From NCBI GenBank assembly GCA_937871155.1, contig CALMXV010000492.1:1-7534 (forward strand): a stretch of 7,534 nucleotides of DNA. The letters run 5' to 3'. Each line of letters opens with the position of its first letter. The stretch's first letter is position 1. Below the pieces are notes generated by a model. That model saw only the letters and a program-made list of their open reading frames with translations, searched no databases and had not been told where the DNA came from. Source of the DNA: an uncultured Taibaiella sp. (GTDB lineage: Bacteria > Bacteroidota > Bacteroidia > Chitinophagales > Chitinophagaceae). Shown here one piece after another: positions 1-5,625 of this stretch. Both the position numbers and the translations under genes were made by a program.

Positions 1-395
1 AAGAAGGCCAAGAAATAGCAATTCTAAGCCTTGGACATCCCGGTAACTTTGCATTAGATGCCTGTAAACTACTGTTGATTGATGGGGTGAGCCCCGCAGT
101 ATATGATATGCGTTTTGCTAAACCATTAGATGAACCATTACTTCATCAAATTGCAAAAAAATTTAAAAAAATTATCACCGTTGAAGATGGAACAATCGTA
201 GGCGGTTTTGGAAGTGCTGTTTTAGAGTTTCTAGCTCAACATAATTATACCGTCACGGTTAAAATGCTGGGCATTCCTGATAGGCTTGTAGAACATGGTA
301 AGCCAGAGCAACTGTATAAAGAATGTAAATTTGATGCGGAAGGAATAGCAAGTGCTGTAAGGGAAATGGTGGGAGTAAAAGTGACCGTATCGTGA
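1..395 (+). CDS. dxs: 1-deoxy-D-xylulose-5-phosphate synthase, C-terminal fragment (5' end outside window)
   Basis: An open frame runs from base 3 to the TGA at 393-395 and gives the last 130 residues of Dxs. This thiamine-diphosphate enzyme condenses pyruvate with glyceraldehyde 3-phosphate in the first step of the cytosolic MEP isoprenoid pathway. The fragment is the transketolase C-terminal domain. It carries the family signatures MRFAKPLDE, TVEDGTIVGGFGSAVLEFL and GIPDRLVEHG in the usual order near the C terminus. The frame is open upstream of the first internal ATG (base 75), reading EGQEIAILSLGHPGN, so that ATG is not the start and the gene continues beyond the window. The catalytic N-terminal and Pyr domains are not visible. 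No clear terminator follows the stop. Identification is firm because the C-terminal Dxs motifs differ from those of transketolase proper. Confidence 0.95.
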   Translation, partial: EGQEIAILSLGHPGNFALDACKLLLIDGVSPAVYDMRFAKPLDEPLLHQIAKKFKKIITVEDGTIVGGFGSAVLEFLAQHNYTVTVKMLGIPDRLVEHGKPEQLYKECKFDAEGIASAVREMVGVKVTVS

Positions 396-430
396 GAACA
401 ACATTATTAACACTACTGAAATAGCATAAA

Positions 431-442
431 TTATTTAAATAA
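431..442. repeat. 12-base perfect palindrome
   Basis: TTATTTAAATAA reads the same on both strands. It lies in the spacer between dxs and the DUF177 gene. It contains only A and T, so it could arise by chance in this AT-rich spacer; it could also be an operator half of the inverted-repeat cluster here. No function is assigned. Confidence 0.35.
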
Positions 443-460
443 GGACTCGTAAAAGAGTGA

Positions 461-476
461 TACTTCCTAAGAAGTA
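461..476. repeat. Inverted repeat TACTTC-N4-GAAGTA
   Basis: Two perfect 6-base arms (461-466 and 471-476) flank the loop CTAA. No T-run follows on either strand, so it is not a typical intrinsic terminator. It lies upstream of the candidate promoter of the DUF177 gene and could be a regulator-binding site or a structure at the 3' end of the dxs transcript. Function is unknown. Confidence 0.4.
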
Positions 477-495
477 AAAACAATAACGAAAAGAA

Positions 496-514
496 TTTCC
501 AATTGTAGTGGAAA
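496..514. repeat. Inverted repeat TTTCCA-N7-TGGAAA overlapping a candidate -33 region
   Basis: Perfect 6-base arms at 496-501 and 509-514 are separated by 7 bases. The 19-base span is a size typical of dimeric repressor operators. The spacer contains the TTG (503-505) that could serve as the -33 element of the promoter with its -7 element at 530-537. The position fits an operator, but no regulator gene is adjacent and the arms are short. Confidence 0.35.
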
Positions 515-537
515 GAATAATAATTTTCGTACATTTG
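503..537 (+). promoter_or_regulatory. Candidate Bacteroidota promoter for the DUF177-rpmF-plsX genes
   Basis: TACATTTG at 530-537 matches the Bacteroidota -7 consensus TAnnTTTG exactly. A TTG at 503-505 lies 24 bases upstream, slightly longer than the usual -33/-7 spacing. Transcription would begin near base 544 and give a leader of about 60 bases before the ATG at 605. It is the best promoter match in the 396-604 spacer and would serve all three downstream genes. Confidence 0.5.
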
Positions 538-550
538 CAGCCGCTTAGAA

Positions 551-567
551 AAAACTTAAGAAGTTTT
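551..567 (+). repeat. Stem-loop in the 5' leader of the DUF177 gene
   Basis: AAAACTT (551-557) and AAGTTTT (561-567) form a perfect 7-base stem around a 3-base loop. It would lie at the start of the mRNA made from the candidate promoter at 503-537. The stem is AT-rich and therefore weak, and a T-run follows it only on the minus strand, where no gene would need a terminator. A leader regulatory role is possible but unproven. Confidence 0.35.
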
Positions 568-604
568 AGAAAGGATAAGTTCTTTATTTTTATCTGTGGA
601 ATAA

Positions 605-1165
605 ATGAAAAGTAATAGAGAATTTGAAATTGCATGGCAGGGGTTGAAACCTGGAATTCATGAATTTCAATACGAATTGAATGACCGTTTTATTGATAAC
701 AAACAACCTGAACATGACTTTAGACAATTAAATGCTATTGTTAAGGTGAAGTTTGATAAAAAAAACAATTTCTTTCTATTGCATTTCGATATTGATGGGA
801 CAATAATCGTACCCTGCGATAGATGTGGGGATGAATTTGAAATGCAACTTTGGGATGAGTTTGACTTAATGATAAAACTGGTAGCTGAAGATGTAGTAAG
901 CAATGAAGATGATGGAGACGCTGTATTTATTCCAAGAAGCCAAACGGTGTTGGACTTAAGTGATTGGATTTATGAGTTTTTGCTCTTAAGTATCCCATTA
1001 CAAAAAGTTCACCCAGAAAAAGCAGATGGAGCCTCAGGATGTAACAGTCAAGCTCTGGGACTCTTAAAGACTTTAGAAATACATGAAGAAGAGCATTTGA
1101 AAAATGATATTTGGAAAGGGTTAGAAGGTTTGCAGATTAAAAAAGAAAAAAAGAAAAAAGGCTAA
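605..1165 (+). CDS. yceD: DUF177 (YceD-family) protein
   Basis: This 186-residue cytosolic protein belongs to the DUF177/YceD family. Members are almost always encoded next to rpmF and are linked to 23S rRNA accumulation and large-subunit assembly, though the biochemical role is poorly defined. The family core is visible as CDRC at residues 71-74 followed by an acidic stretch, then YEFLLLSIP at 123-131 and a later Cys at 146. The C-terminal WKGLEGL (170-176) corresponds to the usual W..L..L end of the family. A lysine-rich tail (residues 179-185) is encoded by an A-rich tract. The ATG at 605 is the first in frame and sits about 60 bases after a candidate promoter. The next gene, rpmF, starts 88 bases downstream, which supports the assignment. 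Confidence 0.88.
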   Translation: MKSNREFEIAWQGLKPGIHEFQYELNDRFIDNKQPEHDFRQLNAIVKVKFDKKNNFFLLHFDIDGTIIVPCDRCGDEFEMQLWDEFDLMIKLVAEDVVSNEDDGDAVFIPRSQTVLDLSDWIYEFLLLSIPLQKVHPEKADGASGCNSQALGLLKTLEIHEEEHLKNDIWKGLEGLQIKKEKKKKG

Positions 1166-1253
1166 AGGGTATAATCATTTAAACGATAACCATTAGCCGA
1201 AACAATAAGTACAATTTTGTAATTTCATTTATTAATAATTAAACTCGTAAAAG

Positions 1254-1463
1254 ATGCCAAATCCGAAACGACGTCATTCACAACAGCGCGGAGCAAAACG
1301 CCGTACACATTATAAAGCTGAAGCAGCTACATGGAGCATTGACTCTGTAACCGGTGAAAGCCATTTGCGCCACCGTGCACATTGGACTGAAGGAAAACTA
1401 TACTATCGTGGGAGAGTAGTAATAGACAAAAGCCCTGCACCAACAGAGAGCACAGAAAGTTAA
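1254..1463 (+). CDS. rpmF: 50S ribosomal protein L32 (bL32)
   Basis: This 69-residue basic protein is bL32, a large-subunit ribosomal protein. The N terminus [20 protein letters not shown] is the family signature, and the C-terminal half contains HLRHRAH (37-43) and LYYRGRVV (49-56). It has no cysteine, so it is the zinc-free form; the four-Cys zinc ribbon of other bL32 proteins is replaced by residues such as Ser31, Thr33 and His37. The tail after residue 58 ([11 protein letters not shown]) is a short hydrophilic extension. The ATG follows ACTCGTAAAAG without a Shine-Dalgarno site, as is usual in Bacteroidota. It sits between the DUF177 gene and plsX, 31 bases before the latter, matching the common order. 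Confidence 0.97.
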   Translation: MPNPKRRHSQQRGAKRRTHYKAEAATWSIDSVTGESHLRHRAHWTEGKLYYRGRVVIDKSPAPTESTES

Positions 1464-1494
1464 TCATATCTCCTAACAAATTCATTACATTCAG

Positions 1495-2463
1495 ATGAAG
1501 ATTGCACTTGACATTATGGGTGGTGATTTTGCACCACTCGAAGCAATAAAAGGCGTAAAAAAATTCTTCGAAGAAAATACGAATGAATTTGGTGTGCATT
1601 TATTACTTATCGGCAGTAAAGAAAAAGCTGCGGAGTACCTTCCAATGTTATCAGAATATCAAGAACATTTTACGTTTATTGATACTCCTGATATGATTGA
1701 AATGCATGAGCACCCTACAAGAGCACTGAAAGAAAAGGCTAATTCAAGTATATCATTAGGCTTTGGTCTTTTAGCTAAAGAAAAAGCAGATGCTTTTATA
1801 AGTGCGGGTAATACCGGTGCGATGATGGTGGGTTCTATGTATTCTGTCAAAACAATTGATGGCATTCTTCGTCCTGCTATTATATCCCCTATTCCTCGCC
1901 CGGATGGCGGTTATAATTTATTGGTAGATGCTGGTGCGAATGCAGACTGTAAACCAGAACATTTGGTACAATTTGCTGTATTAGGCTCACTTTATATGAA
2001 GTGTGTACTAGGTATCGAGGATCCTAAAGTAGGCTTATTAAATCTTGGTCATGAAGAAGGCAAAGGAAATTTACTTTGCTTAGCAACATATCCATTATTA
2101 CAAGCTAATAAGTCTATCAACTTTATTGGAAATATTGAAGGACGTGACATGTTCTTGAATAAAGCTGATGTAGTAGTCTGTGAAGGGTTTGTAGGTAATG
2201 TGACCCTTAAAATGGCAGAATCTATCTATACCATTTTCACAGAAAGAGGCATTCAAGATGACTTTTTGTATCATTTCAATTCTGAAATATATGGTGGCAC
2301 TCCAATTTTAGGAATCAATAAACCAGTACTTATTGCCCATGGTATTTCACATGCCTTAGCCTTTGAAAACATGATTAAAGTAACCTCTAAGATTATACAC
2401 TCTAATCTTATCGGTGCCTTTAAGTCTTACTTTGTATCTGCATCAACACCTATAGAAGAATAG
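1495..2463 (+). CDS. plsX: Phosphate acyltransferase PlsX
   Basis: PlsX converts acyl-ACP and phosphate to acyl-phosphate, the acyl donor for PlsY in the first step of phospholipid synthesis. It is a peripheral membrane-associated cytosolic enzyme. The 322 residues match the usual family length. Motifs in order are DIMGGD (6-11), HEHPTRALKEK (71-81), SAGNTGA (103-109), DAGAN (145-149), NLGHEEGKG (183-191), GNIEGRD (212-218), VCEGFVGNV (228-236) and AHG.SH (281-286). NLGHEEGKG has His where many homologues have a second acidic residue. The ATG at 1495 gives the standard MKIALDIMGGD start, 31 bases after rpmF, so the two are probably co-transcribed. The next gene is convergent coaE rather than fabH, which often follows plsX. 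Confidence 0.97.
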   Translation: MKIALDIMGGDFAPLEAIKGVKKFFEENTNEFGVHLLLIGSKEKAAEYLPMLSEYQEHFTFIDTPDMIEMHEHPTRALKEKANSSISLGFGLLAKEKADAFISAGNTGAMMVGSMYSVKTIDGILRPAIISPIPRPDGGYNLLVDAGANADCKPEHLVQFAVLGSLYMKCVLGIEDPKVGLLNLGHEEGKGNLLCLATYPLLQANKSINFIGNIEGRDMFLNKADVVVCEGFVGNVTLKMAESIYTIFTERGIQDDFLYHFNSEIYGGTPILGINKPVLIAHGISHALAFENMIKVTSKIIHSNLIGAFKSYFVSASTPIEE

Positions 2464-2479
2464 ATTTTCTTAGGAGACC

Positions 2480-3082
2480 TTATACGCAGTCCTTCTTGAT
2501 AGTAAGTAGCAGTTTTTCGTGAATTGCTAATACTTGAGGAAGGATTGCTTTTTTATTGTCATTTTGAATTACAAAATCACAACGTTGCATTTTTTCTTCT
2601 TCATTCATTTGCATCGCAATTCTTTCAAATATTTTATTAGCAGCTACCCCATCTCTTAACATAGCTCGTTGGACACGTATTTCTTGAGGAGCTGTTACTC
2701 CAATTATGAAATCTAAATCTTGATAGCTATTACTTTCAAAAAGTAAGGCTGCTTCTTTCAGTGCATAGGGGCTCGTTTGTTGTTCCATCCATTGTGCCGC
2801 AAAAAGAATAGTTGCAGGATGCACCAAAGCATTTAAAAGGTTTAATTGTGCAGCATCATTAAAAACCTTTGCTGAAAGTGCAGCACGATCTAGTTTTCCA
2901 TTCTTATCATAAATTGCTTCACCAAATGCCATTTTCAAGTTTGCAACAAGCGAATTATCCGTTTCCATAAGGAATTTGGCAGCAGCATCCGCATTAAAAA
3001 TAGGTATGCCAAGCATTTCAAATACTTGGCATACTATACTTTTTCCACTTCCTATTCCACCTGTGATACCTACTTTCAGCAT
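2480..3082 (-). CDS. coaE: Dephospho-CoA kinase
   Basis: CoaE phosphorylates the 3' hydroxyl of dephospho-CoA using ATP, the last step of coenzyme A synthesis in the cytosol. The 200-residue length is typical. The Walker A loop GGIGSGKS spans residues 8-15 right after the start MLKVGIT. Further family features are the FNADAAAK segment (29-36; YDAD in many homologues), LVHP (86-89), ALLFES (112-117), RVQRAMLRDG (136-145) with lid arginines, and CDFVIQND (168-175). Its start lies 8 bases after the yajC stop, so it is the last gene of the nusB-DUF1573-yajC-coaE operon. It converges with plsX across 16 bases, where no clear bidirectional terminator is seen. The functional assignment is secure. 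Confidence 0.96.
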   Translation of the reverse strand: MLKVGITGGIGSGKSIVCQVFEMLGIPIFNADAAAKFLMETDNSLVANLKMAFGEAIYDKNGKLDRAALSAKVFNDAAQLNLLNALVHPATILFAAQWMEQQTSPYALKEAALLFESNSYQDLDFIIGVTAPQEIRVQRAMLRDGVAANKIFERIAMQMNEEEKMQRCDFVIQNDNKKAILPQVLAIHEKLLLTIKKDCV

Positions 3083-3090
3083 CTTAGAAA

Positions 3091-3447
3091 TTATTTAGCC
3101 TCTGCTACAACTGTAGGTGTGATATTAGAAGCTTTACGGAATGCATTGGTCATTTCCATAGACACGGCACTCTTATCAATAATGATAAATACACCTCTTG
3201 CAATCTCAAGTTGTATAGTACCATCATCATTCATACGATTGATAGTTCCGTGAATCCCTGATGCTGTAACTATTTTCTCACCGGTGTTCACACTCTCAGA
3301 AAATTTCTTTTGTTCTTTAGCCCGTTTAGCTTGTGGACGAATCATAAAAAAGTACATCACTACGACCATACCTATCATTATAAACAATGATGGCATAGCA
3401 CTTGGTTGTTGAGCTTGTAATAATACAGTTTGAATGTTTGGTTGCAT
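3091..3447 (-). CDS. yajC: Preprotein translocase subunit YajC
   Basis: YajC is a small inner-membrane protein that associates with SecDF and the SecYEG translocon. This 118-residue copy has a short N terminus rich in Gln and Pro, one hydrophobic segment at about residues 18-36, then the diagnostic FFMIRPQAKRAKEQ (33-46). Next comes the cytosolic domain with GEKIVTASGIHGTI (56-69) and DKSAVS (91-96). The start gives a normal family length. It lies 30 bases after the DUF1573 gene and 8 bases before coaE, inside one minus-strand operon. Other bacteria often place yajC next to tgt or secD; the neighbours here follow the Bacteroidota pattern as I know it. Identification rests on the clear IRPQ signature and membrane topology. 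Confidence 0.96.
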   Translation of the reverse strand: MQPNIQTVLLQAQQPSAMPSLFIMIGMVVVMYFFMIRPQAKRAKEQKKFSESVNTGEKIVTASGIHGTINRMNDDGTIQLEIARGVFIIIDKSAVSMEMTNAFRKASNITPTVVAEAK

Positions 3448-3477
3448 ATTTCGATTGATTAATTAAAACGTTTAAAA

Positions 3478-3954
3478 TTATTTTACTTCTCCTTTTATAT
3501 AAAGCACATGAATGCCTCTTTTAGAATTGGTAGTTATAGAAACTGATTTATTTTGAAAGCCAAATTTTCCAGCTGAGTTAAATTGTATTTTCATTACACC
3601 CGTTTTACCTCCAGGGATTGGCTCTGTTGAATACTCTGGTGCCGTACATCCACATGTGCCTTTGGCATTACTGATAATCAATGGATTTTTACCGTTGTTC
3701 TTAAATTCAAATTCATGAACTACGATATCTCCTTCTTTAATAGTACCGAAGTTAAACACTGTATCGGGAAACTCCATCGTAGGCATTGCTTCTAGGTCTT
3801 CAGGTGCTATTCCATTTGCAGTCCTAGGATTATTGACCAAATCAGTAGAGAGTAAGGTGCTATCTGTCAAAGTCGATTCATTTTTAGACGACTCATTGCT
3901 ACAAGATGATAATCCCAGCATACTCAAAACAGCGAATAAAAGAAATTGTTTCAT
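3478..3954 (-). CDS. DUF1573 domain lipoprotein
   Basis: This 158-residue protein is predicted to be an exported lipoprotein. Residues 1-17 form a type II signal peptide ending in the lipobox LSSC, with lipidation at Cys18. A Ser/Thr/Asn-rich linker (19-58) leads to a DUF1573 beta-sandwich domain at about 60-158. The domain shows FNFGTIKEGDIVVHEFEFKN (67-86), the invariant-looking GTCGCTAPEY (99-108, with Cys101 and Cys103) and the GEVK end. DUF1573 domains resemble immunoglobulin-like ASPM/SPD-2/Hydin modules and are abundant in Bacteroidota envelopes; their exact role is unknown. The gene starts 7 bases after nusB and precedes yajC by 30 bases, so it is co-transcribed with them. Placement in the periplasm or at a membrane is inferred from the signal peptide; which membrane is not clear. 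Confidence 0.92.
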   Translation of the reverse strand: MKQFLLFAVLSMLGLSSCSNESSKNESTLTDSTLLSTDLVNNPRTANGIAPEDLEAMPTMEFPDTVFNFGTIKEGDIVVHEFEFKNNGKNPLIISNAKGTCGCTAPEYSTEPIPGGKTGVMKIQFNSAGKFGFQNKSVSITTNSKRGIHVLYIKGEVK

Positions 3955-3961
3955 TGGTTGT

Positions 3962-4897
3962 TTAAGATTTTCTACTTCGTTCTTGTTTATTGATTTTATT
4001 TTCTTTCACCAAGTCTTTAAGGATATTATCTAAAACGCCATTGACAAACTGACCACTTTGAGGAGTACTATATCGTTTAGCAATTTCAATATACTCGTTG
4101 ATGGTAACCTTAGTGGGTATAGTGGGGAAAAACAGTAATTCACAAACGCCCATCTTCAACAATAATAAATCAATTAATGCTACACGCTCTGTATCCCAGT
4201 TGGACAGTTTAGGATGAATTAATGATTTACAAAACTCATCTTTCTCTAAAACTGTTCTTAGTAGTTCATGACTATATGCTTCTTTCTCTTCAGATATTAA
4301 TCTGTTGAAGTTTACTTTAGCATTGCTTTTAAATAGATTCTCCATCAACATTATGGTCATCTCTTTATCGTCTTCCCATCCTGTAAGCTCCTCACTAAAA
4401 TATTCCATGAAGGATTCATTTTCCAACATGATTTTCTCCCATACAAATCGAAAAATTTCTTTCTCTTTTGCAATAGTTCTGTCTTCTGATTCGATATAAG
4501 ATTGATACGCATCGGTATCTATTAATTGTAGAAACAATTTTTTAACCCATTCATTATTGACTGCATGGGCTACTGTTGGCTCTTGAACATAATTGTTGTA
4601 AGAAGCGTTGGCAGTAAGTTGCTTTAGAAAAGTATTACCTGCCAATTTGGTATTTACATTTAAATCCTCTTGTGTTGGTAAATATTTTGAGGCTTTTTGT
4701 GCTGCATGAAGTACTACATATTCGGCTATGTGCTGAAAATAGGATAAAGAGATGACCAGCAAATCCATTCCACGCTTCAATTTATCATTCAATATACTTA
4801 CTCCCTGTTGGTACCCTTCAGGAGTTGCATTTCCCATGCTTTCTAAGGTGTAAAGTGTTTGCATTACTTTCACTCTTATATTCCTACGACTTATCAT
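3962..4897 (-). CDS. nusB: Transcription antitermination factor NusB, long Bacteroidota form
   Basis: NusB binds boxA RNA with ribosomal protein S10 and supports antitermination of rRNA operons in the cytosol. The N terminus MISRRNIRVKVMQTLYTLE matches the start of NusB (RR..R...Q.LY). The C-terminal NusB core lies at about residues 233-296, including WDTERVALIDLLLLKMGVCEL, KVTINEYIEIAKRYS (263-277) and QFVNGVLDNI (283-292). At 311 residues it is more than twice the length of the E. coli protein (139). Roughly 170 helical, acidic residues separate the two conserved ends. This long form is usual in Bacteroidota as far as I know, so it is not a fusion artefact. It is the first gene of a four-gene minus-strand operon; TACCTTTG lies about 32 bases before its ATG. 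The lysine- and arginine-rich tail ends 7 bases before the next gene. Confidence 0.93.
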   Translation of the reverse strand: MISRRNIRVKVMQTLYTLESMGNATPEGYQQGVSILNDKLKRGMDLLVISLSYFQHIAEYVVLHAAQKASKYLPTQEDLNVNTKLAGNTFLKQLTANASYNNYVQEPTVAHAVNNEWVKKLFLQLIDTDAYQSYIESEDRTIAKEKEIFRFVWEKIMLENESFMEYFSEELTGWEDDKEMTIMLMENLFKSNAKVNFNRLISEEKEAYSHELLRTVLEKDEFCKSLIHPKLSNWDTERVALIDLLLLKMGVCELLFFPTIPTKVTINEYIEIAKRYSTPQSGQFVNGVLDNILKDLVKENKINKQERSRKS

Positions 4898-4928
4898 TGC
4901 ACTTAAATATTTTCCTTAATTGGAGGCG

Positions 4929-4936
4929 CAAAGGTA
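4929..4936 (-). promoter_or_regulatory. Candidate promoter -7 element for the nusB-DUF1573-yajC-coaE operon
   Basis: The minus strand reads TACCTTTG here, an exact match to the Bacteroidota -7 consensus TAnnTTTG. Transcription would begin near base 4922 and give a leader of about 25 bases before the nusB ATG at 4897. No good TTG -33 element is present at the normal distance. The same octamer precedes paaC (7055-7062). Confidence 0.5.
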
Positions 4937-4988
4937 TGCTTTTATTAGTTCGATTGAGACTTTTATCTCCTCAAAAATTAATTGCTTC

Positions 4989-5005
4989 TCTACAAAAATT
5001 GTAGA
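4989..5005 (-). repeat. Inverted repeat, possible weak terminator after the 165-residue unknown gene
   Basis: Perfect 7-base arms TCTACAA (4989-4995) and TTGTAGA (4999-5005) flank a 3-base loop. The structure lies 37 bases past the stop of the minus-strand gene at 5042-5539 and before the nusB promoter, where a terminator would be expected. The stem is AT-rich. On the minus strand no T-run follows immediately; a run of T appears only about 11 bases later. Termination is therefore only possible. Confidence 0.3.
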
Positions 5006-5041
5006 TTGATGTAATCTTTTTGACATACTGTTTATCTCACA

Positions 5042-5539
5042 CTACTCAGCTAGTTTACTGGTTTGTGGTGGAGTGACATTTAACTTCTTACTTATGTTGG
5101 GTAATGTAATCCGTAAAATTTCCAAGGTTCTTTCACCCGGGTCTATAAAGTACCAACTTTCACCATCATTCTGAGAAATACATATAAGCGAAGAGGTAAA
5201 TAAAATTTTACCATTGGGGGTTTTAAAAATTACTTCTTGTGGTAAAGTAGCTTGGAGTTCTTTTTTTTCTTTAAGAATGACTGATGGCTCACCATATTTT
5301 ATAGATTCGATGTTCACACCTTGTAGAAGCAACTCTTCCATTTGTTTTTGTAAGGTTTGTTTTAGTTGCTGTCTCCCTCCCATATCTTTCATTACCTTAG
5401 GATAAGTATAGTTGACATAATGTTCGAAGTCATTCTTCAATAAATATTCTCCCATTTGCTTTGCATCCTCTCGAATAGAATTTTGAGACCATCCTAAACT
5501 ATGAAAAAACATGATTATTAAAATGAAAATAGCTCTCAT
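5042..5539 (-). CDS. Secreted protein of unknown function, 165 residues
   Basis: I do not recognise this protein. Residues 1-18 form a signal peptide (MRAIFILIIMFFHSLGWS) with likely cleavage near SLGWS-Q, and no lipobox Cys is present, so export to the periplasm or beyond is predicted. The mature part starts with a helical region (21-76), including YLLKNDFEHYVNYTYPKVM and a Gln/Leu-rich helix at 57-74. Beta-strand-like segments follow: IKYGEPSVI (80-88), LQATLPQEVIFKTPNGKI (95-112), ILFTSSLICIS (112-122) and SWYFIDPGERTLEIL (128-142). A helix followed by antiparallel strands, with a Trp-Tyr-Phe strand, resembles small NTF2-like (SnoaL/DUF4440-type) folds; that is inference from pattern only. 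It lies 62 bases after paaD with its own candidate promoter, so a link to phenylacetate breakdown is doubtful. The ATG at 5539 gives a proper signal peptide. Confidence 0.75.
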   Translation of the reverse strand: MRAIFILIIMFFHSLGWSQNSIREDAKQMGEYLLKNDFEHYVNYTYPKVMKDMGGRQQLKQTLQKQMEELLLQGVNIESIKYGEPSVILKEKKELQATLPQEVIFKTPNGKILFTSSLICISQNDGESWYFIDPGERTLEILRITLPNISKKLNVTPPQTSKLAE

Positions 5540-5591
5540 AGTAGTGTTTTAATAGTTTTGAAATAAATGCTAGCTGGTAGTGTTGAAACTT

Positions 5592-5625
5592 CAAAATTAG
5601 CTTAATGGCATTTAAAATATTCAAA
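5592..5625 (-). promoter_or_regulatory. Candidate Bacteroidota promoter for the unknown secreted protein gene
   Basis: On the minus strand a TTTG (plus 5622-5625) is followed after 22 bases by TAATTTTG (plus 5592-5599), an exact TAnnTTTG. Both elements and the spacing fit the Bacteroidota sigma factor consensus better than any other site in the window. The -33 element lies inside the 3' end of paaD. Transcription would begin near 5585 and give a leader of about 45 bases. A small inverted repeat TTGAA-N2-TTCAA (5582-5593) overlaps the -7/start region. Confidence 0.55.

Noticed and set aside
457..477. Tiny frame GTG to TAA (VILPKK) after ACTCGTAAAAGA
   Set aside because: It is only six codons, is not followed closely by a gene, and overlaps the inverted repeat at 461-476. 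Nothing supports its translation as a leader peptide.
231..635. Minus-strand open frames across the dxs end and the dxs-DUF177 spacer
   Set aside because: The predicted products are low-complexity, rich in Phe, Leu, Tyr and Ser, overlap each other or dxs, and match no family. They look like chance frames opposite AT-rich DNA.
1166..1253. Separate promoter for rpmF
   Set aside because: TACAATTTTG near 1210-1219 has the wrong spacing for TAnnTTTG and no -33 partner, so co-transcription from the upstream promoter is more likely.
1327..1865. Minus-strand open frames opposite rpmF and plsX
   Set aside because: They lie wholly or mostly opposite well-identified genes and have no recognisable protein features.
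2464..2479. Bidirectional terminator between plsX and coaE
   Set aside because: Only a 3-base AGG/CCT pairing is visible and no strong stem with a T-run is present.
3026..3253. Plus-strand open frames opposite coaE/yajC and elsewhere in the minus-strand operons (3833-4033, 4305-4499, 5214-5405, 6266-6475)
   Set aside because: They are short, lie antisense to conserved genes and have shadow-like composition with no domain signal.
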